From Coleophoma eucalyptorum (Eukaryota > Ascomycota > Leotiomycetes > Helotiales > Dermateaceae), in contig JALRME010000021.1 in assembly GCA_026120035.1 (NCBI GenBank), positions 186,001 to 250,000 on the forward strand: a DNA stretch of 64,000 nt, in the 5' to 3' direction. The notes under the pieces were generated by a model. That model worked only from the letters and a program-made list of their open reading frames with translations. It did no database searches and was not told the DNA's origin. The first letter of the stretch is position 1; the number at the start of each line of letters is the position of its first letter. The translations under genes and the position numbers were made by a program. This document shows positions 21,714-32,430 of this stretch, in pieces.

Positions 21714-22672
21714 TCACACGGCAATTCCTACGACCTCTTTTGGTTTGTAGACATCAATACTCTTCACCTCATCCTCGCTCAACTCAAAATCTACCGCACG
21801 GCAAACCTCCTCGACTCTCTCAATCTTCCCCATCCCCACAATCGGCGCGGTCATATACGGCTTGCTCAAACTCCAAGCCAATGCTATAATCGCCATACTT
21901 GTCCCCCTCTTCACCGCAATCTCTTCAATCTTCTGGTTGGTCATTATATCAGCCTCGCTTAAGTCCTTACCCATAAACTTCCCTCCCATCTTCTGGCCCC
22001 TCTCACTCTCTGTATAATCTTGATGTGGACGTGCCAGGTACCCCATGGAGAGCGGTGACCAGGGAATCATTCCCATGCCAAACTTGGCCAGCGCAGGAAC
22101 CATCTCGAGCAGCTGATGCGCCCACATGGACGACGCGCCAATGTATCGCACTTTTCCTGACTCGACAATGTCGTGCAAGGCCTTCATGGTCTCCTTGATG
22201 GGTGTGTTGGGGTCAAAGCGGTGAATCTGGAGGAGGTCGATGTATTCGAGATCTAGACGCTTGAGACTCGCATTTACCGAATCGAAGATGTGCTTGTGGG
22301 AGAGCCCATACGAATTCACGTACCCATTCTGATCCCGCAACTCGACTGTTGGGTACTTTGTGAATGGATCCTCGAACTCGTCGCCTTTGATATAGCCTAC
22401 GGGTGCCCATAGCTTGGTCGCGATGACGATGTTCTCCCGGCGCATGCAGTACTTCTTGATTGCGCGCCCGAGGATCAGCTCGCTCACGCCGTTCGAATAG
22501 CCGTTCGCCGTGTGAAGAAATTGATGCCGGCATTGTAGCATGCTTCAAGGATAGGCCCGGCCTCCTCCTCCACACACCACGGGAAGCGTCCTCGTCGGTC
22601 CCCGAAACTCATGCATCCTACGCAGATTCTTGACACCTTCAAGCCGGAATCACCTAAAGTGACGTACTTCAT
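21714..22672 (-). pseudogene. Aldo/keto reductase, frameshifted and internally deleted
   Basis: The start MKYVTLGDSGLKVSRICVG and the body (IVIATKLWAPVGY, LLQIHRFDPNTPIKETMKAL, GKVRYIGASSMWAHQL, APIVGMGKIERVEE) are a fungal aldo/keto reductase. Two lesions are visible. First, between 22513 and 22514 one base is missing: GINFF is followed in another frame by TANGYSNGVSELILG. The lost codon would be the catalytic Asp of the FDTANGYSNG motif. Second, GASSMWAHQLLEM joins directly to VPALAKFGMGMIPWSPL, omitting about 33 residues that normally carry the SMQNxYNLLYREEE cofactor-binding strand. The joint sits at GAGATG, a sequence that could occur at both original ends. The Tyr, Lys and His of the tetrad remain. 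A truncated product could start at the internal ATG near 22541, but it would lack part of the barrel. A single-base sequencing error could explain the first lesion, not the second. Confidence 0.75.
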
Positions 22673-24937
22673 CTTGGAGATGGTTCACAGTACTTGGATG
22701 CTTTATCAATGGGGAAAGGAAATAAACAAAGAAATTGGTGTGATCTTTGTGAGCAAAAAGACAGTCTCCTTACTTGTTTTGGTACGTTTGCATTCCTCAG
22801 CTGTTGCTGTTGGAGACTGCTATGTTAATTGCGGACTTACTGGACTGACAATGAAGTTTGTTTTGACGTCACCTAACGGTAAAACTGCGCACTACGACGG
22901 TAGATGAAGCTCCCGAGACATCTTCCAATATCCTTCTTCGAGTCTTCTTTCCTTTTTTTTTTCTCCCATTCGTGTCTCATTTTCAGTCGCACTCGTGGTT
23001 TTGAAAGAAGAAAAAAAGAGCGAACAGCACTCATTGGTGGGGGTTGAGGCTCTTTCGTATCGCCATGTTTCCTCGTACGCTACACCAATCAAAATCCAGA
23101 CTATCTATCTTTTTCGCGATGGAAATGTGAAAACGTGGCGGATTAGGCGACCAACGGTGCTACCCAAAAACTGGGCATCGTTCAGCAGCCATCTAGGGGC
23201 AGAATGAGTAGGTAGCACCCGGGGGCTGGCTAAGTCAAGCCCACGAGTATTTCCACCATACTTTGATTGGTGATGGTGCCAGCAAATATTGGGTCTTGCC
23301 AGCTAGAAACATGGAGCTGGTGACGGCAAGACTGCCAATAGCAGAGAAGGCTGTGGACAATCGCAGTATGCGAAGGGAATGATTTGTCGAGGAACAATTA
23401 TGAGAGTAATTGTGGATTAAGAATACTGCAGGAGAGGAGTCAACGTAGGCTTGTGCCTGGTAGGTAGTCGTTCTGGACGAGAGATATCCAAGGTAGAGAC
23501 AGGGAGTGGGGGCCTACCACGGCTCGAGACGACTGGCCTCATTGTTGTTGTGCTACTTCGATACTACTATAGAATTCTGACTGCATTATTGTTCGGCTGC
23601 ATTGGGACAGCTAAAGTAAGAACGCTGACACGTCCAAGTGCTTGTTCAACCCTCACTCGTCACCTTACGGAGGCTGAGGGTGGAAACGAGAGAGGTAGTA
23701 AGTGCTTACATGATTTTTCCCACAGCCTTAAATGAAGCTTCCAGTAGTGCTGACTTTTAACGAAATTATAACGGCAGAGTAAAAACCCAACCACTTCAGG
23801 CCAAGAACCTCTTTAACACCCGCTCAGCCTTATTACGTCAAGAGTAAACTCGACGAAGATGTTGGACAGTAAGAGGGAGAGTTGGGGGGTGCACAGCGCG
23901 TCGCTTAAATCCAGTCAATTTAACTGCAGATCGAGTTCCATTTTTGATTAGTCCGGAGTATTGCAAAAGTCCGTTCTTAGTCTGATCAACTTTATTTGCA
24001 GTTGGGACTCCCTTGCTGGTTAAATCGGATACTTGCAAAAGTCCGTAAGTCCTGACGAGCAAGCAAGCACACTCCAATCAAGAAACCCTGCAAGTCTTAT
24101 CGCACTCTTTAATGCCGTTTACTGTATCAAGCCTTTCTGCCCTACCATCATCTGCTCGCTTCCATCGGCGCACAATCGCATATTCATAGAGGCTCTGCCA
24201 GCTGGCCGCGCTGCTACTCACTTGTTGTTCGAGACAGAAAATGCATAGCACGACGATATTTCGGTATTTCCACCGTCTCGAGGAGGAATGGAAGTAGTAT
24301 GACTCGAAGCAATCAAGCGTGCGGTCGTTTTACGGTATATGACAGCAGCAGCTCCAAGCCCAGTGAGCTAGCGCGTCGTTAATATGGATGCTTGTTCGGC
24401 CCTAGCCACCACGCGGCTTAGCTCGTCCACGAATCATGTAGGGCATCGCAATTTGCACGGTGCCATGGTGTCATGACATGGCGTTGGTAAGCCAATCCTA
24501 CCCGCTATCGTCTAGACGCTGAGATAGGCAGACGTGGTGGTATCAGAGCGTTGGCAACCGCTGCGTACTAAAGGTGTGATCAGGGCCAGGGTACGATTGG
24601 CCACTGCCACTGCCACTGCCACTGCTGAAGCGGTGCGGTGCCAGTCCAGGGAGCGAAGTGGGCGATATGACTTTCTTGTTTGGGGCCGCCGCATAATCCT
24701 AGCTAAGAAGACCCTCTGCATGGACCGGTTCTTAAATCTTACCAGCTCCTGTTCCTGTTGCTGTGCCGGTTGCTACTGCTACTATTCTTCTTATAGCTGT
24801 GTCCCTGCCCCTTCCAACAGCAAGAACTGGAAAGGACGAGACAAGCCTTCTTAAATCATTGTGTCTTTTTCCCCCTGGGCGAGAAGCAGCAACCATCCCA
24901 TCTCCTACCGCAACTTATCGCTTCACTACCCTTCAAC
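22673..24937. other. Gene-poor divergent region between AKR pseudogene and glycosyltransferase
   Basis: 2.3 kb without a supported gene. It contains an imperfect hairpin at 23288-23338 (GTCTTGCC-AGCT ... AGCT-...-GGCAAGAC), a diverged 72-bp direct duplication at 23921-24046 and a (CCACTG)4 microsatellite at 24601-24625. The last 100 bp are the leader of the glycosyltransferase gene. Confidence 0.5.
23921..24046. repeat. Diverged 72-bp tandem direct repeat (two copies)
   Basis: Copies at about 23921-23974 and 23993-24046 align with a constant offset of 72 bp. Both contain TGCAG near the start and end in the identical 14-mer TTGCAAAAGTCCGT, with about 60% identity by eye between. No coding potential is seen across it. 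Confidence 0.5.
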
Positions 24938-26290
24938 ATGACGGAAGATATAAAGCCAGTGCTCTTGATATGCGCCACACCTGCCAGTGGCCACCTCATG
25001 CCTATAAAAGCCATCGCGAAGGTCCTTGTCGCGCGTGGGTATGAAATCACCTTTGTCACGGGCACACATTTCGGACCAGGCATCAAAGAGATCGGTGCCG
25101 AGTTTTTCCCTCTCGAGGGATGGAGCAATTTCGACGACAACATAGATCAATGGCTTCCAGATCGCATAAACTATGCCCCGGGACTTCCTCGCCTCATATA
25201 TGACTTGGAAAACGTCTTCATTCGCGCTCTCCCCTCTCAATGGGAATCTCAGCAGAAGGCATTGAAGCAAGTTCGTGAGAGATATCCAGGCCGGAAAGTG
25301 GTCTTGCTGAGTGAAGGCGCCTTCTTGGGCACCGTGCCTACTTTAAGAGGTGCCCCTGGGTTGCTTCCCGATGCTACATTATCGCTGGGTGGCATCCCGG
25401 TGGTATTGTCGAGTCAAGATATCCCACCCTTCGGCATGGGACTTCCACCCGACAGCAGCCCCGAGGGACGAATTCGGAACAAGGCAATGCATGAGGGCTT
25501 CCTGCAGTCAATGGCTAGTCCAATTACCAAGTATCAGGAAGCCGTTGCGCAGTTAGGAGGCTCTGTGCAGCAAGAGTGGTTCTTCGATACGATTTACCAC
25601 ATTCCAGACCGCTTTATTCAGTTCTGTACGCCTTCGGTAGAATACCCGCGCTCTGATGCGCCGGACACTATTCGCTTTGCTGGTGGTCTTCCCCGTGGCA
25701 ATCGTGATCCCATGAAGGACATCCCATCCTGGTGGAGTGAGGTGACGAGCAATCCAGACAAGCGCATTGTTTTCGTTAGTCAAGGCACCGTGCAACTCAC
25801 ATACGACGATTTGATTATTCCCACAATGGAGGCTCTTAAGGACGAAGAAGATATCCTTGTGGTAGCAGCTTTGGGGAGGAAGGGGGCCACACTGCCAGAA
25901 GGCCATACGATTCCAAAGAATGCTCGAGTTGCCGACTTCATTCCATTCGATGATGTGCTGGAACATAGCGATGTCTTTGTCACCAATGGTGGTTATGGTG
26001 GATTTCAGCACGGAGTTGCAAACGGCGTCCCTCTTGCCATAGGTGGTGCGACCGAAGACAAGCCCGAGGTTGCTGCTCGTGCAGAATGGTGCGGAATTGG
26101 AATCAATTTCAAGACGGGTACACCTACTGCTGAGGCTATCAAAGACACCGTGACGACGCTCTTGACCGATCCCAAATACAAGAAGCGTGCATTGGAACTT
26201 AAAGAGGAGATGGAATCTTTCGACTCAATAGGTGCTTTGATTGAGAATATCAATGAGGTGCTCGCAGAGAAGGAGAACTCGGTGAAATAG
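24938..26290 (+). CDS. GT1-family (MGT/YjiC-like) UDP-glycosyltransferase
   Basis: Intronless, 450 residues, soluble. The N-terminal acceptor domain opens with LLICATPASGHLMPIKAIAKVL; the His of SGHLMP is the expected catalytic base. The C-terminal nucleotide-sugar domain carries RIVFVSQGTVQL, then NARVADFIPFDDVLEHSDVFVTNGGYGGFQHG and GVPLAIGGATEDKPEVAARAEW, corresponding to the GT1 donor-binding signature. It lacks the membrane anchor of animal UGTs and the sterol-glycosyltransferase PH/GRAM domains. It therefore resembles bacterial macrolide-type glycosyltransferases, a group also found in filamentous fungi. The acceptor is unknown; small phenolics or secondary metabolites are typical. No biosynthetic cluster surrounds it. 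Bacterial ancestry is an inference from fold type and lack of introns. Confidence 0.82.
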   Translation: MTEDIKPVLLICATPASGHLMPIKAIAKVLVARGYEITFVTGTHFGPGIKEIGAEFFPLEGWSNFDDNIDQWLPDRINYAPGLPRLIYDLENVFIRALPSQWESQQKALKQVRERYPGRKVVLLSEGAFLGTVPTLRGAPGLLPDATLSLGGIPVVLSSQDIPPFGMGLPPDSSPEGRIRNKAMHEGFLQSMASPITKYQEAVAQLGGSVQQEWFFDTIYHIPDRFIQFCTPSVEYPRSDAPDTIRFAGGLPRGNRDPMKDIPSWWSEVTSNPDKRIVFVSQGTVQLTYDDLIIPTMEALKDEEDILVVAALGRKGATLPEGHTIPKNARVADFIPFDDVLEHSDVFVTNGGYGGFQHGVANGVPLAIGGATEDKPEVAARAEWCGIGINFKTGTPTAEAIKDTVTTLLTDPKYKKRALELKEEMESFDSIGALIENINEVLAEKENSVK

Positions 26291-26663
26291 TGGTGACATG
26301 GTGGGATTGTTCTTAGCTTATATTTGCCTTTCACAGCGGGATTTTTTGGTCGCTTAAGTTTTTGAAGCGACGACATTTGCAGAGATAGAGTTTCCTATAG
26401 TCGAGACAGACATCTTTAAGTCTAGCAGTCTTAGCATAGCATTCAATCATGACCGATCAGATAACCGTCAAGTAAACATCAAAGAAGCTACACAATGACC
26501 ATATGATCATGAGAAGTATCAAGGTGGTTGAATTACGAGGGTTTCAGTCTTCTGATTTCATGCTATGACCAAGGCGCGATAATCTTCCGCCAAGAGAATG
26601 AGATAATCAAATGCCTGTTCAATCCCATGGAGTTCTAGCAATTAGGCTAAAATAGATGCTGAC
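26291..26663. other. Convergent 3' region
   Basis: A 373-bp spacer between the convergent stop codons of the glycosyltransferase and the secreted-protein gene. It is AT-rich and presumably holds both 3' UTRs. Nothing else was recognised. Confidence 0.5.
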
Positions 26664-27386
26664 TTAAGCAGCAATCTTGATAAAGGTCCTGTACTCCCCT
26701 TCATAGAGAGCCGAACCATTCGTCCCCGGCACAGCCGAATCAGGTCCCAAAAGTCGGAAAGACCAATAAGGCTCCTTGTCAAGCGAGCCACTGCCGGCAG
26801 GATACAACTTGATCCCCCAGGTGGTGACATTCCCCTGCCCAAGGAACACGCCCGCCTGCTGCACCCCGTCGATGTAGTGGCTATACACTTCAATCGGCGT
26901 GCTGTACTGTCCGAGTCCCCACATCAGCTCGGCATCGTACGGGAGATCCGTGATGTTGACCTGGTTCCAGCTGTAGCTGGACACTCCCAATGGCGTGTAG
27001 GCCTCGAGCACCCCCGTGGCGTCGTTGCAGCGCAGCGGGTTCTTGGCTTGGTCGTTGACGGACGCTATGGAAATCTGCGTTCATGTCAGTTGCGGGATTT
27101 TGGGGGGAGCTGTGGAGTGGAAGCAGCTGGGGTGTCTTACTCGTCCTTCGGAAATGCCGGTTTGTCCTTCGATATAGCGGACTTGGATGTTGTCTCCGAA
27201 ACCCTCAATGGTGCTGTTTTCGCACGAGTTGGTCTGGATGGTCCAGGGTCCAGCTATGCCGGTTGAGGCATCGTACTCGGGATATGCGGAGCACCCTCCG
27301 GCAATGGGGACGACGGTGACATTGGGGATGGCGAGGGTGGCGGTGAGGAGGGAGGAAAGAGAGAGTAGTTGCTTGAAAGACGGCAT
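26664..27386 (-). CDS. Small secreted glycoprotein of unknown function (218 aa)
   Basis: Two exons on the minus strand (27386-27141, 27074-26664) with a GTAAGA...CGCAG intron in phase 0. The N-terminus MPSFKQLLSLSSLLTATLA is a clear signal peptide, with cleavage expected before IPNVTV. The mature part is mostly beta-like and rich in aromatic residues (YSWNQVNITDL, ELMWGLGQY, YWSFRLLGPDS). It has few cysteines (Cys in GGCSAY, NSCENS and RCND) and five Asn-X-Ser/Thr sequons. No enzyme motif is recognised. It could be a wall-associated or extracellular protein; an effector role cannot be claimed from sequence. Splicing is supported by continuous frame and good consensus sites. Confidence 0.75.
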
Positions 27387-28122
27387 TTTGGAGGACTTTG
27401 AGGATTTCGATTAAGAACTAGAGGTCATGAGATTTTTTAAATGACTGCACGAGAACGACAGTGGTGTTTCTTTTTATGATTCAAGAACCCGACAACGAGT
27501 GAAGGGAAAGAGAGATGAAATGCTCGATGTTCCAATTCGACCGTCAGTGGAAGACATTGCAGCTTCTTATATGATGCTCCAAAGTCACTAGTTGAAAGGC
27601 ACGGGGGAATTGCCTGGTTCCATGATTTCATCAAACGCTCACCATTCGCAGATTACACGGTCAACGATCATCATATCTCGTAAAGGCGTACATTAGCTTA
27701 GGCAGGTGCCTAGGCAAGAGGCCCCGTCATCCCGGATAGCTTGCGGCGAAGGAGATGAAATTAGAACCGGCACATTTTGCTGCACCTACTGCTGGCCACA
27801 CGGGCTTGCATGGATGACTGGACATTGCCGAGATGCAAGCTTGGCCCCTTAATTCTCCATCACGTCACGTGTAGATATGTAGTGGCCTTGCTTTATCAGG
27901 GGAGGAGAGTGAAGAGGCTGATGAACCGAATCAGGGATGCTCAGCGCCTGCCGCTGCTTGGATGACGTACTTGGCGAAACTTACTTAGTTACATACACTC
28001 CTACACAATTATCCCGCGCGACCTTCAGCTCGCTCTCTACTTCACTGCAGAGCAGTTGGTTTGTTGAACAGCATCATTCGATCATGTGGAGTTCCCGAAC
28101 TGTCGACCTTCCACAATAAACA
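27387..28122. other. Divergent promoter between secreted-protein gene and tep1
   Basis: 736 bp without a supported gene. The sequence CACGTCACGTG at 27861-27871 combines an E-box-like and a CRE-like core about 255 bp before tep1. Nothing else was recognised. Confidence 0.45.
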
Positions 28123-30021
28123 ATGGCATCCATCCTCCGCCAAATAGTGGCGGGACCACGGTCGAGGCATCCAGAGGCTGGTCTTGATCTGTGTTATGTC
28201 ACCGACCAAATTATTGCCAGTGAGTCTCCTCCTCTTCTCTTTCTCCCACCTACTGACAGCTTCAGCCTCTGGTCCCAGTGGCACATACCCTCAGCGAGCC
28301 TATCGTAATCCCCTCGACCAGCTGGTCAAGTTTCTCGACTACAAACATGGAAAGAACTGGACCATCTGGGAATTCAGAGCAGAAGGCACAGGCTACCCGG
28401 ATTCCGAAGTATACAACCGCATCTGGCACTACCCATGGCCGGATCACCATCCGCCGCCCTTCAGATTAATCCCTATGATTATGGCGAGCATGCGGAATTG
28501 GCTCAGGGACGAGAATGGTAACGAACGACCAGGAAGAGTGGCGGTTGTTCACTGCAAAGCTGGCAAGGGCCGAAGCGGGTCAATGGCTTGCTCATACCTT
28601 ATATCTGAGTGTGGTTGGAAAGCAACCGAAGCATTGGCACGATTTACGGAACGAAGAATGCGCCCAGGCTTTGGACAGGGTGTTTCTATCCCCAGCCAAC
28701 TGCGTTGGATCGGTTATGTTGATCGATGGACGCAATCAGGGAAGATCTATGTTGAGCGACAGATTGAGATTATGGAAGTCCATGTCTGGGGCCTAAGAGA
28801 CGGAGTCAAGGTTCAAGTCGAAGGTTTCGTCGACGAGGGTAAAGTTATTAAGCTTTTCCACGTCTTCACAAAGAACGAGAGGGTCGTGATTGAAGGGAAA
28901 GCACCCAGCGGGGGTGGCGTAAAGGATATGATTGCTGATATAGCTGGCTTCAAGAACCAAGGCAAAGTGCTGACCAACCCAGCTGATACACAATACGACG
29001 GTGCAGCTGGTAGTAAGCCCTCACTTGCGTCAAGTGCTACTGAACCAAGCACAGGAACTTCCACGCCGGCGGAATCGGAGTCTGGAGGCAGTGCAGTCGT
29101 ATTCAAACCTTCAACCCGCGTGGTCCTACCCACAAGTGACATTAATATTGACTTTGAGCGACGAAACAAAGCATCGATGGGGTGGACAATGGTTACTTCT
29201 GTGGCGCATGTATGGTTTAACGCTTACTTTGAAGGAAATGGGCCTGAAAAGGATGGAAAGCCAGATGAAAGCGGTGTATTTGAAATAGACTGGGACCGCA
29301 TGGACGGCATCAAAGGCTCAAGCCGGAAAGGAACTCGAGCATTCGATCGTTTGGCAGTCGTTTGGAAGGCTTACGAGCCAGAGGGCCGTGAACCGAATGA
29401 GGAAGTCTTACGAGAACCAGGCATCGATTCACCCGTGCCACAGATGGCTCCTGCAGACTGGAAGGGTGAAAATACAACATCTCCGTCGGGGAGCGGCAAA
29501 GAACTTGGTCTTCGAACAGAAAGCCCAGCTAGTGCAAATATCAGCAAAGCCAGTAGCGTCAAGAGTAACTCGAAAAAGATTGCGGACAGCGATTCCGTTG
29601 AAGGTGTCAGGAGTAGCGGGCCTCAGGGCGATGAGAGTCTGGACGTTGACATGAACAATCTGCCACAGCCTGAGCACAATGGATCCGAGCCTACGATCTC
29701 TCAAGTTAATGCGGGTTTGGATACAGCAAGCAGCACTACGCCTCAACGAGGAGCAGACATGTAAGTCTGCCCCTCACAAACTCCACGGATGAAGACTGAT
29801 AAATAAATACTAGACCAGAACCCAAGATGCCAACCAAATCACAAACGGAACCAGTCCATGATTCGGCGGGTGGGAGCAAGGATCCTGAAATTGCAGGAAT
29901 GCAAGGAACCAATGTTGCCACTTCGGATCTACCTGGAGGTGTCCCCGAAGCAGAATTAAAGACTGCGAAGAACCACAAGCTGGGGCATGTGAAGTCACAG
30001 AAGAAAAGTCATGAATCCTAG
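28123..30021 (+). CDS. tep1: PTEN/Tep1-like phosphoinositide 3-phosphatase
   Basis: Three exons (28123-28219, 28266-29760, 29814-30021) give 599 residues. The phosphatase domain contains the WPD-type loop HYPWPDH (Asp at about 92). The catalytic P-loop is HCKAGKGRSG, with Cys129 and Arg135; it is the PTEN-specific HCKAGKGR form with two lysines that favours inositol-lipid substrates. The N-terminus ILRQIVAGPRSRHPEAGLDLCYVTDQIIA spans intron 1 and matches the PTEN start, including the basic lipid-binding patch. A C2-like region follows (EIMEVHVWGLRDGVKVQVEG, KLFHVFTKNERVVIEG). The long C-terminal tail is Ser-rich and probably disordered. Intron 2 falls in this tail, and the last exon adds about 69 disordered residues. 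Expected role: antagonism of PI3-kinase lipid signalling, as for yeast Tep1 and fission yeast Ptn1. Confidence 0.9.
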
Positions 30022-30382
30022 AGCATTTCAGCATGAGCCTTGTAGAGTAAAGAGGAGTAATACTATTTTAAAGTGCTTGAAAGCTCGTTTATGGAGTAGC
30101 ATTAAGATGATACCACTGCATCGGAGAAAGCGGGCGTCCTATTTGTATTTGAACGGTAGTTACACAACAACAATGGTCGATTGAACATGCTCCTCTTAAT
30201 CCATGAATTCGTGACAGATCTAGCTCAGTCGTTAGTTTGTGAGACATAAGTCTGCAACAAAGATGGGCAGCAGATTTCAATCACGGAGAGTATGGGGGAT
30301 TAAACCATGCCGGTGCTCTTTTGGATCCTTTTGTATATATATATATACGATGGACCTTCCTAAATTTACGGTCTGCAAACTA
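30022..30382. other. Convergent 3' region of tep1 and dhaK
   Basis: 361 bp between convergent stop codons. It contains a short (TA)7 tract at about 30335-30349. Presumably both 3' UTRs; no gene seen. Confidence 0.5.
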
Positions 30383-31767
30383 TTACTGCCTAAAAGCTGC
30401 AACATCTACCTTTCGATCCCAGCAAGCCACCGCCTCGTCCCGACCCAAAGGCTTCGTCTCCTCCACGCTCGGCAGTCTCCAAACAGTGAGACCAAAACCA
30501 CTCTGCTTCAGGCTCGTCACCATGGGACCAAGTGTCAACCTTACCACGCTAATGTTATGTTGCTCTAGCTCAGCAACAGCCAGCTCAGCGAAGCGAGCAA
30601 GAACTTCGTCTGACGTGCTTCCAGAGCTGTTTACCAGAACGATGGCTTCATTCTTTTGCGTGCTGGAAAATGGGATGAATGATCGGTCCTCGTCGTTAGT
30701 GTTGATTAACAGCTCCACCATAGTCTTGACCAGCGATTCGGGACTGGGCACTGGTGACATCTGTCGCAGTCCTGGCTCTCCATGGCACCCGAGACCAAGC
30801 TCTATCGTTGCCGGTGGGAGGGCTTGGATTTCGGTTATGGTGGAATTAGGCAGCGCGACTCTGTGGATAGGTTAGTGTGAGAAGATCTGCAAGTTCTGTT
30901 CTATGAGTTGCATCTCACCTATCAAACGCAACTGCGATGGTGCCAGAGTTCTTGGAAATGTATTCCATCACACCTGCAACCCTCTCCAAGTCCTCGCCCA
31001 TGTCGGCTAAAGCACACGCAATCTTCAACCCAACAACATGGCCACTAAGTCCTCTGCGGCCAACCTTCCCGCCCTTCTTCCTGCCCACGGCAACATCGTC
31101 TCCAATTGGTACGAAGCGGACCTTGTACCCGGCCGCCGTAGCTCGGGTGATGGCCAGGCCAGCATTCAGGATGTCGCCCGTGTAGTTACCACAGACGATG
31201 AGTGTACCTTTGGAATCCTCGCCGCGTGGCTGACAGAGCTTGATAGCCTCAAAAATCTGAGCTGCCGTGGGCGACGCAAAGATGGCACCGGACACAGAGG
31301 CCGACAGATATGAAGGCCCCACGAAGCCTGAGAACATAGGTTCACTAGATTCCCCAAACAAAATCAGCCATGAATTCTGCAGAAAATCACATTATTCGCC
31401 GGCGTATTCCACTTATTCTAAAGCATCGATAGCAGTTTTCTCACCGAAGAAGAAAAAGAAAAAGAAGAAAAAGAAATACTCACTGTCCACCCCCAGCAAA
31501 TCCAATCGTCGTCACATGATCCTTTCGAAATGTTTCCAGGTCGCTGCGGTAGGTGATCTTGTGCGCGGGCGCATAGCATAGATTGGCGTGGTGTTCTGTA
31601 AGTCCCAGCGCGGCCTCGTGGATCGCTTCGGCGGGGTCGTTGATGAGATGGAAAGTTTCTTTTGATAACGATGCTGCTTTTTCCGCGCTGGCTTCCGGAG
31701 GAGAATCCTGAAGTTTAGTCAAGGTTTCTGTTTTGGTGGTGGTTGTCGTTGTCGTTGTTGTCGACAT
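30383..31767 (-). CDS. Stand-alone dihydroxyacetone-binding DhaK domain protein
   Basis: Three exons on the minus strand (31767-31484, 31344-30919, 30860-30383) give 395 residues, about the length of one DhaK subunit plus an extension. The N-terminus is a polythreonine run after MS. DhaK landmarks follow in order: GFAGGGHEPMFSGFVG (His95 formed across intron 1), GAIFASP, NYTGDILNAGLA, GDDVAVGRKKGGKVGRRGLSG and LGLGCHGEPG. His95, Asp178 and His263 correspond to His56, Asp109 and the covalent His230 of the E. coli DhaK subunit. The first loop is GGGHEP rather than the usual GGGSGHEP, two residues shorter. The protein stops after the K fold (TSLKQSGFGLTVWRL plus a short tail), so it has no ATP-binding DhaL domain. 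Canonical eukaryotic kinases are fused K-L proteins. The DhaL domain is encoded by the divergent neighbour. Confidence 0.88.
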
Positions 31768-32430
31768 CTTGGGGTTTTGGGTGGTCGGGACCTGATGCGT
31801 GTGTATGTATGTATGTGGAGCGAGCGGAGAAGAATGTGGGGTGATGAACCAGGACCAGAATAAGTTGTACAATCACTGCAACACTTCTCAACAGCAATAA
31901 AACTTTAAGCCTGGAAAGAGAAATGGTTATAAAAAACAGGAATTGGATCTCAAAGAGGCCACTAAATACTTGGAGGGAAAAAAAAAGGGTATTCGATCCC
32001 GGTCCTCCTTCTCTTGACTCCCGGCAAGCCCAACAGGCGACCAGCTCTTGATACGATCTCACACTTTCCCCGCACTTTCCTCTCCCATGATCCGGATTAC
32101 CGCATTCGGTAACCCGCGACCCAATGCCAGCATCCATTGTCCATTGTCCATTGTTCATGGCTACTTAGCCATACTCCTGCCACTACCACTGCGTGTGAGG
32201 GGCGTGCGCTTCGGCATACTGCTTTCATGGGGGGCCTTTTCCTTCTATTCTTGCGAGTAATACTACCGTTTCAGAAAGAAAAAAAACAATACCTTCCTCT
32301 TACTTACGTCTTCTACTTACTTACTTACTTGCTTGCTTACTTAGTGCCTCTGGCCTTCAAATCCACATACTTAACCCCCTCCCTTCCCTTCTCCCGCTTC
32401 ATTCAACCCTCGAAAGAGCAAGGTAAAAAG
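31768..32430. promoter_or_regulatory. Shared bidirectional promoter of the split dihydroxyacetone kinase genes
   Basis: 663 bp separate the two start codons, transcribed outward in both directions. On the plus side there is a CTTA/CTTG microsatellite at about 32301-32345 and a pyrimidine-rich leader (CCCCCTCCCTTCCCTTCTCCC). On the minus side a GTAT/GCAT-rich leader lies just upstream of the dhaK start. A single promoter region is expected to favour co-expression; this is inference. Confidence 0.5.
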
